Positions 5,940 through 8,896 of a stretch of DNA of 8,896 bases are shown in pieces; the stretch's first letter is position 1; the number at the start of each line of letters is the position of its first letter. The notes beneath the pieces were generated by a model. That model saw nothing but the letters and a program-made list of their open reading frames with translations, was not told where the DNA came from and did no database searches. The position numbers and the translations under genes were made by a program. Source of the DNA: Clostridia bacterium DTU080 (GTDB taxonomy: Bacteria > Bacillota > Limnochordia > DTU080); contig LFTP01000094.1 in the NCBI GenBank assembly GCA_001513395.1, positions 1 through 8,896 on the forward strand, given 5' to 3'.

Positions 5940-8896
5940 TTATTCCACTCTCAAGCCCCTCATAGACACCTTGCCTAGCTGGACATCTGAGGGCAGATCC
6001 TCCGTGAAAGTGACTCGGAACCACCGGATGGAAGTATCAGAGTCAGACACCGCATATCGCAGACTCAGTTTCTGCCACCCGTCCGAGGAGCTTTCCAATA
6101 CCTGCGTCTCATACGACACATCCTGCCACTGGGTCCCGTCTGCGGACACGGAGAGCACTACCCCGCCGGTAACCTTCTGCGAGCGAGCATAGACAATGAC
6201 TTCGCATTCTTGCAGCGCCGGTGCCGACCAGGTCAGATACTCCCGGCTGGCGATCTCACGGGTGAGACGGTCGACATCGTCGAAGAAGGTCTGCGAATCA
6301 TCCCCTGCATACTGCCAGCCATCAGATTTGTCCTCCGTTTGCAGACGCTCCAGTTCAAACCCGAAGGCCATGATCGGAGCTTGCAGGCGATCGTCAAGGC
6401 TCCACCAGTTGCGCACCCTGAAGGCCACCGTTTTGGTCGTCGGCCCTTGCACCCGATCAACCACGGTCACGGTCAGCTCGTGCATACCGTCATCCAAGGC
6501 CATGGTATCGAGCATGTAGTCTTCCAGCGCAGTGAGATCCGTGCCCGTGAAGATCTGCTCTCCGTCGAGGATAAGCTTGATCTCGGCAATATCTTCGGGT
6601 GACTCAGCGGCTATGCGTATGCCTAACGGCACTGATCCCTTCAAGACGGCATTCTCGCTCATCTCTCCGGTAAACTGGATCCAGGGAGGAGTCCGCCACT
6701 CCGACAGGCGAGCCAGTACATCCGCCGCGAAGTGCAGGCTCTGCGCAGCCGACTTACCGTCACCTCTGGGGCCGGGCTTCACATGCGCCAAAGTGGCTGC
6801 GTCAGCGACCTCCATCAAACGGTCATCACCGCGAATCGATCCTACGTAGGCGATGGCCGGCACTACCAGCATATTGAGACCCGTGGCGGCCTCATACAAA
6901 GGCGTACCGTCCGTTTCGGCAGAGTAGGGCCATCCTCCGCGCTGCGGATTCCAGGACTTCAGGACCCATTCCACTCCGGCCTCGATGGACCTCAAAACCT
7001 CCGGATCGCCTGTCTCGGCATGGTAAGCTTGCAGGCCGCTGAGGAGAATACCGATCAGGTATAGGTTGTTGCCTATGGCGCCCGGCTTCCAACCGTCATG
7101 CCCCGAGGGCAGTACATGAGGCCAGGCTCCCGTCACTTCCAGATCCTGCTCCTTCAGGGCAATGGAGGCGATATGCTCCGCCGCCTTCATGTAGACCGGA
7201 TCATAGGTACCCCGGAACAAGGCCGTGAGTGCCTTGAGAGACCACCCAGCTGTGCGCTCATGATTCCCCAGGGCTCTGAATTCCGGAGCCATAGCCCAGG
7301 CGATATGCTCACCGAGAGCCAGAGCCGCTTCCATGACCCGGGCCTCACCGGCCAGATACCAGGCATCCATCATGCCGTCAGCCCAGGTGTGTCCGTTTGA
7401 AGCTTTGAAGCTGACATCAAACAACTTGCTCCAGGTCGCTTGAGGCATGACCTGATACGATACCCCCGTATGCCCGATACCGTGTTGCGCGTTGGCACCG
7501 ATAAAAGTGGGATCCGGTGAAGCGTGGATGATGTCCACGTTAGCCTGATGGCGCGCCGCGGCCAAGGCAAGGCGGTAGTAGTCGCGATTGCCGGTCCGAA
7601 TGAACTCCATGAAAAATCCATGGGCCAGATCGTACTCATTATTGCCCCAGTTGCGTCCCCGTTCGCCAAACCAGTCGCCGTAGTTGAAGTATCCGAACTC
7701 CCGGGCTTTTCTCTTTCTCTCAATATGGTCGTCGTAGCTTTTGGAGACGAAGTCGTTCCAGATGGCCATCCGCTCGCCTCCGGCGACGGGGAAAGAGCCC
7801 AAGGCCTTGGTCTCACTGTGCCATTCGGCAGGAATGACCGCCACCAGCGGAAGCCGCCCTTCGGCAGCCATCTCTTCAGGAGAAGCCGCGCCGGCGAAGT
7901 CAATCGTGATGCGCTGGGTGAAGGACATGCCCCATTTGAAGCGGTACTTGCCGGAGACAAACGGATACATCAGATGGAACGGAAGATCGGTACCGTACTC
8001 GGCGTCAGGCTGCTCGGGCAACAGCTCGAAGGTGAGCCGATTGCCGCCGGTCGCCAATCCTTTCGGCCAGCGCTCTTGAAACTCATGGACTACGGCGATC
8101 AGATCAGCGCGTGAATCGCTGACGCTCACTACACCCGGGCTCATGCCGGGCACCCACATGAGCTGTTGAGCCGCCACCTTGCCGTTGATCAGCAGCGTCT
8201 TTTCATCGCTTTGAAAGGCCCGAAGCTCTCCGCCGGAAACGCCGTGCGCCTGCAATCCGCCCTTTTGCCCGCCGGTAAAGACCTGCGCCTCTTTGATGGT
8301 TCCTGCCATTTCAATCGGCATATACAGCGAAGTGATGTCCGTGAATTCCGTTTCCAAGAAGTCATTTATATGCGTGTGAGCGATGCCCACGCGGGTCGAT
8401 CCCGCCCTAAACGTCAAACGGGTCACATAGCGCATGTACTCTTCGCCATCATCGGCGCCGTACTTGCCCTCGACGCGGATGACGACCTTCTCATGCCCTG
8501 CCTCTTCAACTCGTACACTTTCGGGCGGACGCGCCGAGGTCGTGAAGAGCTTGCCGTACTCATTGACGAGTCCGACCCCTACGGCACCCGAAAAAGCGAC
8601 GCGTTGGCCCTCAATCCACACCCCGTCGAACAGTTTGAAGGTTTGCTTGTTTATCTGGGCTTGTAGCGGTCCGGTGTTGACGGAGATGACATCGTCATTC
8701 TCTTCAATCGTTACCCCTTGCTGCGTCGTCTCCGCTCTCCGGATCTCGCTGCCGAAATCAAGGGTGTAGACGCGCTTTTCGTTGGCCTCAAAGCTGTCGG
8801 TGAAATCGATGAGCACCCACTTGAGGCTCCCGTCGGGCCAAAAAGAGGTAGCCGTAAACTGGGCCGACACCTGCTCCCCGTCCGGATCCGACAAAC
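5940..8896 (-). CDS. PcRGLX/YetA-like enzyme (exo-rhamnogalacturonan lyase class) with Ig-like and CBM-like C-terminal modules; N-terminus off the window
   Basis: At least 984 residues; the frame is still open at the right edge, so the true start and any signal peptide are missing. Numbering here counts from the codon at 8894. Residues 1-330 look like the beta-rich RIFT-type N-terminal domain, with the hallmark WPDGSLKWVLIDF (19-31). Residues about 370-730 look like an (alpha/alpha) toroid, with GNNEYDLAHGFFMEFIRTG (417-435), RHQANVDIIHASP (448-460), GIGHTGVSY (472-480) and NGHTWADGMMDAWYLAGE (500-517), the conserved pocket-forming segments of this family. Known members release unsaturated disaccharide from rhamnogalacturonan I chain ends (PL26); activity here is inference. 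About 735-830 is an Ig-like linker (LILDGEQIFTGT, MHELTVTVVD) and 840-984 a beta-jelly-roll-like module (VYARSQKVTGGVVLSVSADG) that may bind carbohydrate. TAA ends it at 5940, followed by a terminator, so it is the last gene of its transcript. Confidence 0.85.
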   Translation of the reverse strand, partial: LSDPDGEQVSAQFTATSFWPDGSLKWVLIDFTDSFEANEKRVYTLDFGSEIRRAETTQQGVTIEENDDVISVNTGPLQAQINKQTFKLFDGVWIEGQRVAFSGAVGVGLVNEYGKLFTTSARPPESVRVEEAGHEKVVIRVEGKYGADDGEEYMRYVTRLTFRAGSTRVGIAHTHINDFLETEFTDITSLYMPIEMAGTIKEAQVFTGGQKGGLQAHGVSGGELRAFQSDEKTLLINGKVAAQQLMWVPGMSPGVVSVSDSRADLIAVVHEFQERWPKGLATGGNRLTFELLPEQPDAEYGTDLPFHLMYPFVSGKYRFKWGMSFTQRITIDFAGAASPEEMAAEGRLPLVAVIPAEWHSETKALGSFPVAGGERMAIWNDFVSKSYDDHIERKRKAREFGYFNYGDWFGERGRNWGNNEYDLAHGFFMEFIRTGNRDYYRLALAAARHQANVDIIHASPDPTFIGANAQHGIGHTGVSYQVMPQATWSKLFDVSFKASNGHTWADGMMDAWYLAGEARVMEAALALGEHIAWAMAPEFRALGNHERTAGWSLKALTALFRGTYDPVYMKAAEHIASIALKEQDLEVTGAWPHVLPSGHDGWKPGAIGNNLYLIGILLSGLQAYHAETGDPEVLRSIEAGVEWVLKSWNPQRGGWPYSAETDGTPLYEAATGLNMLVVPAIAYVGSIRGDDRLMEVADAATLAHVKPGPRGDGKSAAQSLHFAADVLARLSEWRTPPWIQFTGEMSENAVLKGSVPLGIRIAAESPEDIAEIKLILDGEQIFTGTDLTALEDYMLDTMALDDGMHELTVTVVDRVQGPTTKTVAFRVRNWWSLDDRLQAPIMAFGFELERLQTEDKSDGWQYAGDDSQTFFDDVDRLTREIASREYLTWSAPALQECEVIVYARSQKVTGGVVLSVSADGTQWQDVSYETQVLESSSDGWQKLSLRYAVSDSDTSIRWFRVTFTEDLPSDVQLGKVSMRGLRVE

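Noticed and set aside
7370..8114. Overlapping 196-codon frames on both strands inside the PcRGLX-like gene
   Set aside because: Both are shadows of the 984-residue frame, which carries all the recognisable motifs.
1..8896. CRISPR array, tRNA, rRNA, insertion sequence or phage genes
   Set aside because: No regularly spaced repeats, no tRNA cloverleaf, no transposase motif or terminal inverted repeat, and no phage-type proteins were seen.

Overview
The window is a piece of a polysaccharide-degradation and uptake locus from a bacterium I cannot name with confidence. The coding GC content is moderately high, start codons include GTG and TTG, and all four recognisable genes have or probably had exported products. 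Two substrate-binding proteins of the carbohydrate ABC class are present and there is no SusC/SusD pair, which argues against Bacteroidota. Uncultured phyla rich in heparinase-II/III and PcRGLX-type enzymes (Planctomycetota, Lentisphaerota, Poribacteria, Latescibacterota or Armatimonadota-like) are reasonable guesses and nothing more.

Layout, left to right. (1) 1-1551, minus: a secreted heparinase II/III-family polysaccharide lyase whose C-terminus lies beyond the left edge. (2) 1552-1921: a 370-bp divergent intergenic region with a perfect 17-bp palindrome and a second inverted repeat. (3) 1922-3172, plus: an intact extracellular sugar-binding protein (SBP1), TTG start, followed at once by a 9-bp stem-loop. 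(4) 3173-4046: no intact gene. It holds a decayed copy of the 3' end of an SBP gene on the minus strand (about 3250-3420) and a possible SBP-like C-terminal remnant on the plus strand (3743-3937). (5) 4047-5302, minus: a second SBP gene (SBP2), recognisable over its full length but broken by an in-frame amber codon and a one-base frameshift. (6) 5303-5939: regulatory-looking DNA with palindromes and a strong bidirectional terminator. (7) 5940 to the right edge, minus: at least 984 residues of a PcRGLX/YetA-like enzyme (exo-rhamnogalacturonan lyase class) with Ig-like and carbohydrate-binding-like C-terminal modules.

Together the genes suggest extracellular cleavage of a uronic-acid-containing polysaccharide and capture of the oligosaccharides by binding proteins. 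No permease or ATPase gene is visible, so any transporter core lies elsewhere. The central 2 kb is the unusual part. It records SBP duplication and decay: a diverged direct repeat (3203-3367 and 3994-4160, offset about 791 bp) carries two copies of an SBP tail plus downstream flank, and both lesions in SBP2 lie in inverted repeats. I found no CRISPR array, tRNA, rRNA, insertion sequence or clear novel system.
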